Source of the DNA: Pelecanus crispus
Taxonomy: Eukaryota; Chordata; Aves; Pelecaniformes; Pelecanidae
NCBI RefSeq assembly: GCF_030463565.1
Contig: NC_134676.1
Span: forward strand, 3,706,001-3,770,000
Direction of reading: 5' to 3'
Length of the DNA: 64,000 bases
The position numbers and the translations under genes were made by a program. Each line of letters begins with the position of its first letter. The stretch's first letter is position 1. This document shows, in pieces, positions 24,919 to 37,270 of this stretch. The notes below the pieces were generated by a model. The model saw nothing but the letters and a program-made list of their open reading frames with translations. It was not told where the DNA came from and did no database searches.

Positions 24919-27900
24919 TGGGAGTCTGGAGCCAAGAAACTCCCACGGTCACTTTGTCCGGAAGAGGAGACAAGCTCTCCCACAGCGTGCCAGCATAAGA
25001 GAGCTGAGAAAGGGTTCACTCGTTGTGCATATCCTACAATCAGACATGACCAGGCGGTTACCTGAAAACATTTTTGATGGGTTACTCTTTTATTAAAGCC
25101 AATAAGTACAAGCCCTGTGCACGCGGTGAGCATTGGGACTGGAATTGGGCTGTAGGCATGTCTCTCCCCTCCTTCTTCCTAGGACCTACCACCTTTGTTG
25201 CTCGCTTCTTTTATGGCTGGCCCATGGTTACCTATCTGCCAGTAAGGTCAACATCAGGAGAAATGAGGTCCATGCCACCATGCGCTCCTCATGGCGTAAC
25301 ACAAACCAAACCCAGCTTTCCAGGCAGGGACAGCTCTAGTTTTAAAGGCGTTGTCCCCCCGAGAAAAGTTGTAAATACTTCCAAGCTCTCCCTGATATCA
25401 GCAGCAACTGAGCATGCTCTACCTCCCATGGGAACAAGCTTTGTTTCCAGGCATATTAAAAGTACTTTAGGTTATTTTGGCATCTCAGCTGAAATAATCC
25501 CATTGGGCTCTTGCTTTGACCGTGCGTACTAGGTTTGTCTGGTGTTCCACAGGGCACGAGGCTACGGCACGAGAACTAACTCAATCCTCTGTTTCTGTGT
25601 TATCTTCCTCTCACCCATGATATTTTGAAAATTCACAAGAAAATCATAATTGGTGGTATTTATTATTTGTCAGTGTTAGCACCCTCACAATCCTGGAGGA
25701 TTTCTTCATTCTCGAGAGGTAGCAGTTCCTGCTCCATAAATGGCTTAGCATCCAAGTGGCTGGGAAAGTCAAGAGAGGGCCATGAACCAACACCATGGAA
25801 ATTAAAAAAAAAGAAAGCGGCCTGTTGATAAGACTTGAGGGTTTTCTGGCAGGGCTAACGTGTCAGCAGAAATATCCTCCCAGCAGGGTAAACTTTGATT
25901 ATTGACACAGATAGGTCCTCCTGCCCGTCTAGCTCATGCCATTTGGGAGAACAGTTTAAGCTACACAAGAAGTGTTTTAAAGTCAATATGAGATGTATTT
26001 CCTGAGCAAGGGGTATCGTTGCAATGGTACAATTCTGCTGCTAACTCCTCTGAGCATAGACAGGACCAGTTCCTGCCCTACCTATCCTCACCTGGAGGGC
26101 TAAATCTGCTAAAAAGACATGAATTCAGAACTATTCACCTGGAGCCACACCTGACTGGTATTTACACCAACGACCAAGCCAGAAAAAGGGCAGAGCAGGC
26201 AGGGAGAGAAACCAGGGGAGGAGGCGTTCTGCAAGTACCCTGTGAGTAGAGCTACTGAGGGCAATGAAAGACATGAGGACAACCAGGAAGTTTTTGTATG
26301 TCCTTTGGTCCTGGCCCAGATGTTCTTCTTTCTGTGCTGTCCACATCACTCCATGAAGAAGCTCTGGATGAGCAAAGGATGGCCTGCACTTGGGTTCACA
26401 GAGGATGAACCATGTACCAGCAGGTAAGAGCAAACCAGCAATTAGAGATTAATATTCTGGTAGCTAATATTTTGTTCATTGTAGCTGACAGGGGACTTGG
26501 AGACAGATGTGTCTCCTGCAGTGACAAATGAACTCACATTTTGAAGCTGACAGCTTCCCTTGAACTCTTCTCATTACTCTATGCCACAGACTGCTGTTGC
26601 TTTATGGACGTCTTCTCTTGAGCCACCCCTACTAGAATGACTGGACTTAATATTATATCACAAAGTGACAGGAGGAGATAGTGATATGTGTCCCCTCTAC
26701 ATGCCATTTCCCACGAGGCCTAGAAAAGATCATCATACTTTATTTTATGATCAGCGGGTCATTCATCTATATCTGCTTTGAAGCCACAGTAGACTTTTTG
26801 CCAATCACTAATAGAAACTAAATAAACACAGCCAAACAGTGTCATCTATCTGTGTGGTGAGTAATTATGAGGGATTCCTCTTTAAATAGATGCTTAAGTA
26901 AATATAGAAATATCATTTTACAAATGCTGGCTCCAGAAGAGGTGTTGGGGAATTACAAAGGAGGGACACCTCAGTTACATGTGTACATATATAAGTGCAA
27001 ATGTGACCCTACGCTGTTACCAAGTACGTAACAAAGGAATTTATTTGGGCTTTTATAGTCACGCTTGTGCTTTCTTCAATGCACCAGACTCAAGATGGAA
27101 AAGTACTTTTCTGTTTCTGAAGCTTCATTCATAAAAATGACCTTTTCATTGAATGTTTGCCGTCTAGGATGCAACACTCTTTATTTCCCAAGGAGGCTAT
27201 TGGGGGACTATTTCATATAATATGTTATGAGTTCGTGCAATACAATGGAGGGTTATAATGCAGCTGTATGATCCTTCTATACCCTATATATATATTTGTG
27301 TGTGTGTTTATTAATGACCCTGAGCACAAAGCACTGGGTGTTCTGGCTGATGCGAGTTATTTTGCTCTGCCCACTTCAATCCTCCCTCTGTGTCACCGGG
27401 ATGCAGTGTTCAGCCTCGTCTCTGCTCCTTGCAGTGTCAGGCTGGGCTGTGGGTCGAGAGGTGGACATTTCTCAGCGCAATGCGGAGCTGTTTGCTACCT
27501 CTAATGAGGTAATTTCAATATTAAGGATGGGTTGGTTTGGGAAGTTCGGCTCTCGGTGAGCAAAACTCAGTTAACTGCGGGAAGAGGGAAGCAGAAATCA
27601 GGAAGGGGAAGCAAAAAGGGTTTCAAATGCCTCCGTAATCGTCTGCGGATCAGACAAGTGGCTGGTGACTCCCATTGACGCCTGCCAGCATAACACCATG
27701 ACGGCTCACACGGCTCACCGAGTTCGACTGAAAGATTTATCTCCAAGACAAATAATGGAGATGGTGGTATAGAGGGAACGGGCAGAAAGGCAGAGGGAGA
27801 GAGGGGCACAGAGAACTGCTGCTGGGCAGGAAACCGGGGCACCCAAATCCGGATAAAGAAGGGACGGGTCCCTGCCATGGGCGAGAGAACAGATGCGCTT

Positions 27901-28383
27901 AGAGCATCTGGGGTTTGAGCGTTGACTGCCATCATATTTCTACCATTTGTTCTTCTTCCCCTCCCCTCTGCAGCCCAACCCCTTCAACCTCCACACACGC
28001 ATGGTCCGCCCCCCTATTCCTACCAATAAAACTCTTGAACCAGAAAGGAAGAAAAATGCAGACCTTTTGCAATATTGCTGCCATTGCATGAAAATAAGTT
28101 GGCAGGGAGATCGGGAGTCGGGGTTGCTGGGACTCACGGCCACGCAGAGGGAGACAGCAATAGGACACAGGCTTTTGCAAGAGGATGTCCCTCCTTCTCC
28201 AGCCCTCGGTGGCTCTCAGCTCAGCAGGGTTACATGGTGAAACGCAACATCATTGTTTGCTTTCTATCAAATGGGGCCATGCCATCACTTTTTTTTTTTC
28301 TTTTAGGGGAAACGGCTGCTTTCTGACTGCCTGCAGCCACTCAGCGGGAGCTGTGGCCGGGCACACGGGCTAGGTACAGCCCA

Positions 28384-28842
28384 GACTGTGGCCAGCGGGT
28401 CGAGGGAGGGGGTTCTGCCCCTCTGCTCCGCTCTGCTGAGACCCCGCCTGCAGCCCTGCGCCCAGCTCGGGGGCCCTCAGCACCGCACGGGCATGGAGCT
28501 GCTGGAGCGGGGCCAGACTGACAGGGGCTCAGGAGAACGATGGGGACAGAGTTTTTAGCAGGGCCTGTTGTGACAGGACAAGGGGTGATGGCTTTAAACT
28601 AAAGGAGGGGAGATTTAGACTGGATATAAAGAAGAAATGTTTTACGCTGAGGGTGGTGAAGCACTGGCACAGGTTGCCCAGAGAGGTGGGAGATGCCCCA
28701 TCCCTGGAAACATCCCAGGCCAGGTTGGACGGGGCTCTGAGCACCCTGATCCAGTTGAAGATGTCCCTGCCCATGGCAGGGGGCTGGGCCGGATGGCCTT
28801 CAGAGGTCCCTTCCAACGCAAACCGTTCTGTGTGTCTATGAA
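28384..28842 (+). mobile_element. CR1 LINE 3' fragment with internal deletion (copy C)
   Basis: The first part (ACTGTGGCCAGCGGGTCGAGG to GGAGCTGCTGGAGCGGGGCC) is the last portion of the CR1 reverse transcriptase frame. At about 28519 it jumps to GACAGGGGCTCAGGAGAACG in the 3' region. Compared with copy B, roughly 110 bases of the coding/3' junction are missing. The copy ends CCGTTCTGTGTGTCTATGAAA, the decayed terminal repeat. Confidence 0.92.
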
Positions 28843-29772
28843 ACAGCTGCTCCCAGCTGGGCAGCAGCACCATCTCCCCGTGCTGCTGCAGACTTCCCAG
28901 GATGCAAGCATTTGTTGGGGTGTGAAGTGTGGTCTCCAAATCAAACCTTGCTGAGTTGCAGTGTGTCGTTTGCCTGGTGTCTCACCTGGACCATGCAGCT
29001 CCCTGGGCATCCCCTGAGAGAGAGTGGGGCCCTTCCAATGGACTCTGTGATGGGTGTTGAGGAGAAGGGAGAGGAATTGCCCTCTGGAGGGATTTATCTC
29101 CTCTCAGAGTCTCTGAAAAGAGCCTAGAGGACTTTAGACCACAAATCTAACTTTCTTCTGGCCAAAGTTAGGTAAGGTGAACCCCACCTTATAAATGGCC
29201 TGGCCAGGTAAGTACTAATAGTGACAGTAATTACTTCAATCAATGTCAAATGAGTCTGAGTTAATTGAGTTTTTCCTATCCAGTCTAGAGAATAGCGATG
29301 AAGTGCCTTGGAAGATGCTGGAACAGAAACACACACTGCCCTCAGGGGTGCATTTAATGGCATGGGATTTCTGTACCTTACAACATTCCTTTAAAACCAT
29401 GTCATCTAATGACAGACTTTCTTCTCTTTGTTTGGGAGGAGGGAGAGAGAAATTAGCTTTGTTATACGATTTCCTCTGTCTTAGGGTGTATTTCTCATTT
29501 TAGTTTTCAGATAGATGCACGCCATATACTTGTTAACTCAAAAATAAAAATATGTTCCGCTTCGTACTACCTGCCTTTTTGAGAGTCTTGGAGGAGTAAC
29601 TGTGCATCTCTGGACTGCAAGTAGTTCATCAGCCTTGGAGTAACAACTCGGTGAGGAACCTGTTAGTAAGCGAGGTTACAGCCTGGTAAACTGAGGCAGG
29701 GGTTTGGTCCTCTTACCAAAAAAAAAAAAAAAAAAAGTCTCATGGAACAGGGATTAAACCAGCAATTCTGAA
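28843..29772. other. Short intergenic stretch between CR1 copies
   Basis: No gene or recognised repeat apart from an A-run at about 29719-29736. Unremarkable composition. Confidence 0.5.
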
Positions 29773-29880
29773 GAATCATAGAATGGTTTAGGTTGGGAAA
29801 GACCTTTAAGATCATCCAGTCCAACCATTAACCCAACACTGCCAAGTCCACCACTAAACCAGTTAAGGGGAGAGTAGCAA
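29773..29880 (-). mobile_element. CR1 LINE 3'-end fragment (copy D1)
   Basis: GAATCATAGAATGGTTTAGG begins the reversed CR1 3' end. The similarity runs through CATCCAGTCCAACCATTAACC and CCACTAAACCAGTTAAGGGG and then fades. It lies about 60 bases from a second CR1 3' end in the same orientation. Confidence 0.9.
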
Positions 29881-29941
29881 TTTCATGTTTCCCGGCTTGG
29901 TGGCTGGATTATTTTTTAATGAAAGTAAAACTAGGCATCAT

Positions 29942-30193
29942 TAAGGTTGGAAAGGACCTCTAAGATCATCAGTCCAACCATCAACCCAATACCCCCATGC
30001 CCACTAAACCATGTCCCCAAGTGCCACCTCTGCCCGTTTTTTGAACCCCTCCAGGGATGGGGACTCCACCACCTCTCTGGGCAGCCTGTTCCAATGCTTG
30101 ACTACCCTTTCCATAAAGAAATTTTTCCTAATATCCAATCTAAACCTCCCCTGATGCAGCTTGAGCCCATTTGCTCTTGTCCTATCACTTGGA
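29942..30193 (-). mobile_element. CR1 LINE 3'-end fragment (copy D2)
   Basis: AAGGTTGGAAAGGACCTCTAAG starts a second reversed CR1 3' region that continues past the GGGATGGGGACTCCACCACC block to CTTGTCCTATCACTTGG. The terminal octamer repeat is missing at its 3' end. It is close kin to copy A, sharing CTAAACCATGTCCCCAAGTG. Confidence 0.92.
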
Positions 30194-32365
30194 AATACAT
30201 TCCATGCTTCATGATGTGGCAACACGGAGCGGCGGCGGGCATGGCTGGTTCTTCCTGGTCCCCGGGGCTCCCCACCCGAGAGAGGACCCGTGGGGTGGTC
30301 GGACGGTTCAAGCTGCACCGAGACCGGCAGGGATCTTGCGTGGGGCTGAGCAGGGCGAGCACCGTGGGTCACGAATTTATTCTATAGTTAAATAAATAGT
30401 AGCTAGTTGTCTTATTTTACTATTTCTCTGACCATGTAGTTCACGTTTGTGCGACTGAAGGGATGCTCTGAAGTCGTGGCGTGGCTTACATCTTTTATCC
30501 CAGTGCTGCATCCCAACTGGCGCTACGCGAGAGCCTTTGCGGGGGTATTGTCAGCAAAATTTTGTACGCAGGGAGGCAGCGCTTGAAATAGTTTGGATGT
30601 ATAGAAAACACATTCTTGCTTCTGAGACCCTGAGTAGTCTTGTGTTCACAGTAAGTCAAAGCAATTAAGAGGGCTTTCTGGCTTTACTTAATCTAATTTA
30701 CTACATTTTTCTGTAATGGATACGTTGCAAAATAGTTTAACTAGTCCAAACTAAACGAACCTTCACATTAGTGCCAATTTAGCTTACCTGCTGGCCTGCA
30801 AACTGACAGGCTCCCCAGCGTGAGACGGAGGAAGATGATGTGTTTAGACTCACTTGAAGACTCGCCAGAGGTGTCAGGACAACGTGTCGTGATGCTTCTA
30901 GCTTGAACCAAGAAGCTGAGATCTTCTTGTCCCTTCTTTCCCTCTCCATTCAAATTTTGCATTGAATTTATGGGTTCAGGTATTGGAGCTCAACATGAAG
31001 AGCTGGAGTTTGCAAGCAGAAATGGCCAGCTGCATATTTGCTTGCCGTATATATGGGTCAGAGCTGTAATCGGGCTGATGTAACTGGTCCTATCAATTAA
31101 GCCCATGTTGGAATGAATGGTGCAATCTAACAAAAGTACCTCCCTGAGCAGGACCTTGCAAGGGGCCAAGTGCTGGTGGGGAAGCCCGGAGAGCTCTCAG
31201 GTCCCACTGACACCCTTTGGAGGTGACGCTACTCCTTGGAGGAGTCAGTATGGTCTTGAGAAACCTGACTTCCTAGCACATCACCATAAACAAAGAGTAA
31301 TAGTAATAATACTACTTAGCACGTAAGGACAATAGCTGTTGGGGCTGTGAATGGGAGGGTTCTTGCAAACCCCTGTTTATGGTGCCGGTGATATTACTCA
31401 GTCTGGCAGGAGGTCTGCAGCTCGGATTTCTTAAGGCCTTTAGGAGGTGGTAATTGTCTCACTTTTGCTTTAAACACAGTGTTAATTACGTTTTTTAAAC
31501 AATGGCTATAAACTTGTCCTTTAATTCTTTGTAAAGTGCTCTTCTGTGTCTTATGATTTGGGGGGGGAGTGTTTGAAGACTTTGGGGGCAGTCACAGTTA
31601 AATACCATCACTAGGGCTATCAAATGGAAAAAAAAAATTAATTTTGCTTATTGTGGTTGATACACTTTAATCTCAAAGCAGTGTCTGTCTTTGAACTTGA
31701 AGGCACAGTTAGCATAGGATCCATCACAGTGCACTTACCTTCTTTCCTTCAAATAAGGTTTTTTTTTTTTTTCCCTCTATTCCATAGGTGGTGTTGGGTG
31801 GTTCAACTTTGTGTCATTAAATTATGCCAGCAACCCCCCCCCCCAAAAAAAAAATCAGGAAATGGAGAAGAAAGAAAAAAAAAGTACCTGCATTATCCTT
31901 TGGATATTTCAGATCCAAAGTTACTTTTATGTCCTTGAAAAAACAACTATTAATACATTTGGGAAATCGTGGGCCATCTTTTGCCGTCCCTAGAAGATGC
32001 AGCCAGCAGCCCACAGGTACGTCAGGCAGTACGGCTGCTTTTACCTTCTCGCAGAATATGTAATTTTTCCTCTTAAATGAGGAGAACAAGTCTGGGCCTC
32101 CTTTGGATTAATCATTGCTATCAGATGGCATGCATTCTTCCCTCCAGATGAAATGAATGTGCAGGTTTGGGTAACATGCTTTTGAAAACCCAATCTTTAA
32201 ATTACACTTTACTATTAATACTTTTTTTTTTCCTTCTGTTTATGCAATTTGGATTGTGAAATCGGGGTAGTCAGTTCCTGTCCGATCCTATATTTCGTGT
32301 TTACCTGAAACTCCCTTATTTCAGGTTCAGAGGAAATTTCTCATCCTGGAGGTAGTGACTTATCA

Positions 32366-32403
32366 GTCAGGGTCCCAATTTCATGTCAGGGTCCCAATTT
32401 CAT
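32366..32403 (+). repeat. Perfect 19-bp tandem duplication
   Basis: GTCAGGGTCCCAATTTCAT occurs twice head to tail with no mismatch. Too short for a known family; probably a recent slippage or repair event. Confidence 0.9.
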
Positions 32404-32674
32404 TTCAGTGCCACTTTCTGGTTCTCAAGCAATTTCCGTCACTTGGATATTTTAGAGAGAAAAAAAAAAATTCAATTCCGAGCAGGTTGTTTTCCCTGGA
32501 ACTGAGCCATGTGGAAGACTGTGATGAAAGCATTTCTGTTGGGTTTAATATTTGTAAAAAGCTTTTAAAAATCCCAACCCTACATTTAGACAAATGAGGA
32601 ATTTTCAATTATCTGTCTTAATCCACAGGCTCTACTAATTCATAAATTATCAGGTACGAAGGGCTATTCCTACT

Positions 32675-32682
32675 GTCTAGAC
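32675..32682. promoter_or_regulatory. Palindromic SMAD-binding element GTCTAGAC (distal)
   Basis: Third exact GTCTAGAC of the window, about 9.5 kb upstream of the SMAD7 start codon. The neighbouring sequence is unique and AT-rich. Function is inferred only from the motif. Confidence 0.3.
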
Positions 32683-33338
32683 TACCCACCTGAGTAACTC
32701 AGACCAGAAAGACTCCCTGCATCTGTACAGGTTTCAACCAGCTGGAGCTCATCTTCTGAATACCACCAAAACCTCACTTCAAAATTATTATTGACAAAGC
32801 ATCCACCACAACCAGTGGTTAATTACTCTACCTGGATCGTTACTGGTGAAAAATGATGCTTTGTTGCTCACTTGTATTCTCCTAACAGAACATCTCGGTT
32901 TTGGCTCATCCTGTATCTTTGAGACACTCAAGAAACCATTATCAAAACCTTTTTTTTTTTTTTTTTATTTTCCCCAAGCAGGTATTTTGTGACTAAGTCA
33001 TTGCAGACTTCTGTAGAAAAGACCATACTTGTCTGCAATTGTCCTGATTTTGGAGCATCTTTTAATTATTTGCATGTATCTTCTCAGTTCCCTCTTAAGC
33101 ACATCATAGGGGTGTATCATACAGAGCCCAAAATGTTGTCATATAGCGATATAATGCTCCCACAGAAATGGAATGTAAAGAAGCATCCAAGAATTTGTTA
33201 TTTAAAATGAGAATTTGTATTGGATCTGAGGACAAGATGTCTAAACCGTGTTCTTTAGAGCAGGCTGTTGCACAATGTAATTGCAGTACTCTACACTTAA
33301 AATGTCTTTATAGTACATATAAAAATATATCTCTATAT

Positions 33339-33381
33339 CTTTGAAATATATATTTTATATTTATAAATATATATTTCAAAG
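33339..33381. repeat. Perfect 17-bp AT-rich hairpin
   Basis: CTTTGAAATATATATTT (33339-33355), a 9-base spacer and AAATATATATTTCAAAG (33365-33381) are exact reverse complements. The element could extrude as a cruciform. It sits inside a longer TA-rich stretch (33316-33374). Confidence 0.85.
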
Positions 33382-33891
33382 TGCTTTATAAAGGGCTTGC
33401 ATCACACATGTCTGATCATTGAATTTTTTTTTTTTTTTATATCAAGCTGTAGGTCAGTATGAGGAACACTGATCCCAAACAACGCATCATAAATATGGGA
33501 ATTTTCTTTTTACAAGAGGCTGATCCCAGTCTCTGCCTGGAGAAAATTCCCATTAGCATCAGTGGGAATTGTCCCTGGAAAAGACAGCGAAAAGCATAGG
33601 GTGGTATCTCACCACCCGTAAGGACATGGCTAATGTTTGAGGGAAGAGAAACCAGCTCCGCAATGCATCTGGCCAGGCCACCGCAATAAATACAGAAAGA
33701 CACATAAATGATGTTAAGGTTACGACCCAGCCCATTAAAAAGGAAGGAACTCCAAAATCACACCCCTACCTGCCAGCAATAGGAAATACAGAAGCTGGTG
33801 ATTTTCCTCTTGCTTTGCCTGCTACTCTCCCATCGCCTTTACAACTATTTCCTCCTGCCAAAAAAGGGCCTTTTGGTAGTTTTGTTTGACG

Positions 33892-33892
<1 letters not shown>

Positions 33893-33923
<31 letters not shown>
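33893..33923. repeat. T31 homopolymer
   Basis: Uninterrupted run of 31 T on the + strand. No CR1 or SINE body is recognisable next to it. Its exact length is unlikely to be stable or reliably sequenced. Confidence 0.9.
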
Positions 33924-33931
<8 letters not shown>

Positions 33932-35288
33932 GAGTTATGGGTTCTTCCCGCTGGTAAACTGATCTGCAGTGGCCCCTGGCAGTCCCCTCTTCCTGGGTAA
34001 GCAGCTGATGCTGAAGAAGGGCGCATCCCTGCCTTGCAGCTGCCATCCGAGCAGCCCAACTTCAGGATCTGATAAATCCCCCTAAAGCTCAATACCTCCC
34101 GCCAGAAATCAGGGATTGGCTTGATAACGGTAGGACTGAAATGGTGCTTTTAAGTGAGGGACCCCCCCCCAGCCCGCCCCGGGCATAGGTGTTGCAGTGC
34201 CGTAGGTACCATATATTCGGCATCCAGGAGGCAGTGGATCCGCGCGTGGGATGTCCCCCGAGGTCTACGGGCAAATGGGGACCACTGATTGAAACCAGAA
34301 AGTAGCTGTCTCCGTCTGCACTCTGGACTCCCGAGGTTTCAGGAGAAGGAATCGCAGGGTAACAGACCCCCCTGTTTCAGCCCCAGCTCTTTTACGTATA
34401 CCCCATTTTCTGGGCCAGAGCTTCCCATAGGTAACTCTAGGTATGGGTAACGCCAGGTAGCTGCAAATAAAACATTGCAGTTCATCCATCTGGCAAACAT
34501 ACTTACTTGAAATAAAGAGGATTTTTATTTACACCACTGAAACCAAAATGCTGAACGGGGGACACCAGCTATATTGTCCACGTGTGCTTACCTTTAAAAT
34601 GTCCCAGCAAAGCTGCTATGCTGTTTCGTTATACAAAAAAAAAAAAAAAACATCCCTCTGAGCACTGACACATCAAAACAAGTCTGAAAACGTATGTCTG
34701 CTATTTCAGACATCTGAAAAGCAGAAGTGCAGGTACAAACGAAGGAAGAGTTACACATGAGGTGGTGCGTTAAGGTTGTATATTTTATATCAATATTGAG
34801 CCTCCCACTTTGCGCGATCCTGAGGAGGTCCACAGCATGCACACAGATCCCAAAGGCTCTGGGATCTCCGGGTTGGACTGCTGAGGAAGAAGTTGATCTC
34901 TTCCAGAGCGTAATATGTAGCAAAAGGGATTTGCAGGCTTTCCTTTATCTGTAAAGTCAAATATTCCCCCGCCTCCGACCCTCCCCTTTGCATCTCCCCT
35001 TCAGCAGGCGCACGGCTCCCGTCTGGCCGGTGGCTCCCGAACGGTGTCACCTGCTGCTGCGGTCCCCCGCTCCCGGGTCATCCCCTCCCAGACTGCCTGA
35101 CCTAAATCCCTTTCCTCTCACCTCCCGGTCATAAATCCCAGCGGAGCTGGGCTGAACCTCGGCCCCGCTGGTGACGCGCCGTCACGGGTTACTTGGGGGA
35201 CGGTGGCGTGACGTGGGCAAAGATGTAGGTGCGACACGGATTAATGGACGCTGTACGGCTGCGAGCGACCGCCGGAGATGCCACGAAG

Positions 35289-35431
35289 GGCAGGCAGATG
35301 TCAGCCTGGACCCGAAACCTGGCCCAAAATGTACCAGCTAACCCCTGAGAAGGGATAAAATCTGTTTGAATTGTAGGCTCATGGAATGGTTTGGGTGGGA
35401 AGGGACCTTCAGAGGCCGTCCAGCTCGGCTG
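35289..35431 (-). repeat. Inverted repeat, left arm (CR1 end plus flank)
   Basis: The reverse complement of this segment matches 37226-37360 almost base for base. The shared part includes the last about 45 bases of a CR1 3' end and then about 90 bases of downstream non-CR1 sequence (GAGCCTAC-ATTCAAACAG ... TTTGGGCCAGGTTTCGGGTC ... AGGCTGACATCT). I count only a handful of differences. Because both CR1 end and flank are shared, independent CR1 insertions cannot explain it. Confidence 0.85.
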
Positions 35432-35436
35432 GCGTC
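35380..35436 (-). mobile_element. CR1 LINE terminal fragment (copy F)
   Basis: CATGGAATGGTTTGGGTGGG followed by AAGGGACCTTCAGAGG is a reversed CR1 3' terminus of only about 55 bases. It lies inside the left arm of the inverted repeat, so it may be a copied piece of copy E and not a separate insertion. Confidence 0.8.
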
Positions 35437-36954
35437 GCGGCTGTGGGACGCCGGGTCCTATTCTGCAGCGGCGCTTGCCCCCGACACCGGCCCGCGGCCG
35501 TTCCCCCCTTCCCCGCAGCGCTGGGTGCAGCCTCATCCCTGCACCGTGTACATCCCTCTTTGATGGACGTCGTTACACCAGCATCTTGTGTTCAAAACGG
35601 CAAATTAGGGAGAGATTATACCAATTCAATATATATCTTTATATCATTTCCTTTACGTTGGCGTAAGGGAGTCCAGGTAAGGAGACTGCCTTGTGTTTAA
35701 CCCTTCCCTAGATAGAACACCTAAGCAATACAACATTTGTGTGGTCGAACCATAAAGCTAACAAAATTTCGGCTAGCAAAGCACCTACGTAAGGTCAGGC
35801 ACGTGCGAGCGCTTCGATGGATTTTGTTTCCCACGACCGAACGAGTCCCCCGAGCCAGTGCTGGTGCCTGCCCATGGACCACTTGATTTGGATGGACCAG
35901 TCCCCAGGGCTGGAGAAAAGAGTGTTTTTCCTCGTGCCTGATAAGCACAGGTGAGGGTCCACCTCACCAGGCTTTTTTTTTTCCTTATTTATTCCACCCG
36001 CCTGCAGCGAATCTCTTTCCAACAGATGCAACCTTGGAGTGGCTGATAGCACCCAAGAGCACCAGCGCCGAAATGATGATTTTTAGCTCGCGGTGCTGCG
36101 TGAGAAGAGCGAGAGCGTGAGGTCCGTGTCTCCCCGTGACCCGCTGCTGGGCACAAAGCAAGGCTGCGTGGAGAAGAGTTCTCTTTGCAGACCTGAGGTC
36201 TCGTAGCTTGAATTTGCTGCGTGCGGTGTGAGCTGCTGGAGCGGAAGGAGGCCTCGGATCCAGCCAAAATGGCATCGTAACCCAGACTTTGAACGCGGCT
36301 GGAGAGCTCTGCTCTGAAAATAAGGCGTAAAAATAGAAGCAGGGCCGCAAGCTTAGCTATTCCTAATGCGCACAAAAGGATGGGAGAGTGCCAGGAGCCT
36401 GCCTGCGCTGCCTCTGCCCTGCCTTCAGCCTGGCTTGTTCTCTCCTGCCTCCCCTGAATGGCTTTTCACGGCTGTTCAAAAAGAGAGACAGACCCCCAAA
36501 AGAGCAAAGCGTGTTTGTTATTGACCCTCGCCTGGAAAGTGTATGAAGAGGGATCAGCTCTGTTTGCTTGTACCCGGTAATGATGTCAGGAAAAGGGTTG
36601 GGTTTTTTTTTTTTTTTTTCTCCTTTCCCCCCCCCAAGCCTGGTTTTATCCCCTTTTGTTGGAAGTGCCTTTGGTGAGTCTCACACCCTGGTGCTGTTAG
36701 CAAAACAATTAGGTTAACAGTGCCTTGGCTCCAACTGTCTGTCAAAGGCTGAATTGCAATGCAAATGAACTCGGCTTTAGCTCTTCAAAGGCAGCTGGGT
36801 TCAGGAAAGGTCCCCAGAAACCTGCGGGAGAATCCAGGTCTAGGGCTGGGGAGCGTGGGCTCCGTGGGATTTTACATCCAGGAGCTGCTGTGCTTCGCAT
36901 GAGGGATGCAACACGTTATACAAGTGCAATATGTTATACAAATATTTTCAACGC
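35437..36954. other. Spacer between the inverted-repeat arms
   Basis: About 1.5 kb with no supported gene. Composition shifts from GC-rich (35440-35530) to mixed. A T-run followed by a C-run (36603-36638) is the only simple tract. Frames of up to 128 codons overlap on the minus strand and are not recognised. Confidence 0.5.
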
Positions 36955-37270
36955 TGACAGGGGCTCAGGAGAAAGATGGGGACAGGCTTTTGAGCAGGGC
37001 CTGTTGCGATAGGACAAGGGGTGATGGTTGTGAACTAGAAGAGGGGAGATTCAAACTGGATATAAAGAAGAAATGTTTTACGCTGAGGGTGGTGAAGCAC
37101 TGGCACAGGTTGCCCAGAGAGGTGGGAGATGCCCCATCCCTGGGAACATCCCAGGCCAGGTTGGACGGGGCTCTGAGCACCCTGACCCAGTTGAAGATGT
37201 CCCTGCCCATGGCAGCGGGGTTGGACTGGATGGCCTTCAAAGGTCCCTTCCCACCCAAACCATTCCATGA
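36955..37270 (+). mobile_element. CR1 LINE 3' fragment (copy E)
   Basis: Starts at CTGACAGGGGCTCAGGAGAAAG and runs through the 3' region of CR1 (GTGGTGAAGCACTGGCACAGG, CAGGCCAGGTTGGACGGGGC) to CCCAAACCATTCCATGAG. It is similar to copies B and C. The 266-codon frame spanning 36906-37706 is an accidental frame through this repeat. Confidence 0.92.

Larger units (their letters stand above)
19966..28383. other. Intergenic block, no gene recognised
   Basis: About 8.4 kb without a supported gene. It contains the diverged direct repeat at 22.0/22.5 kb, a microsatellite (24751) and one SMAD-binding palindrome (24911). The longest frame is a 210-codon minus-strand frame (19966-20598). It runs into the MIR relic and resembles no protein I recognise, so it is not called. 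Confidence 0.5.
30194..35288. other. AT-rich intergenic block
   Basis: About 5 kb with no supported gene. It holds a 19-bp tandem duplication (32366), a SMAD-binding palindrome (32675), an AT hairpin (33339), a T31 run (33893) and several other long T or A runs (near 31759, 32949 and 34636). Frames here are below 110 codons and unrecognised. Confidence 0.55.

Noticed and set aside
25074..25532. 152-codon open frame on the + strand
   Set aside because: No known domain, and an overlapping second frame on the same strand. Length is within what chance gives over 64 kb.
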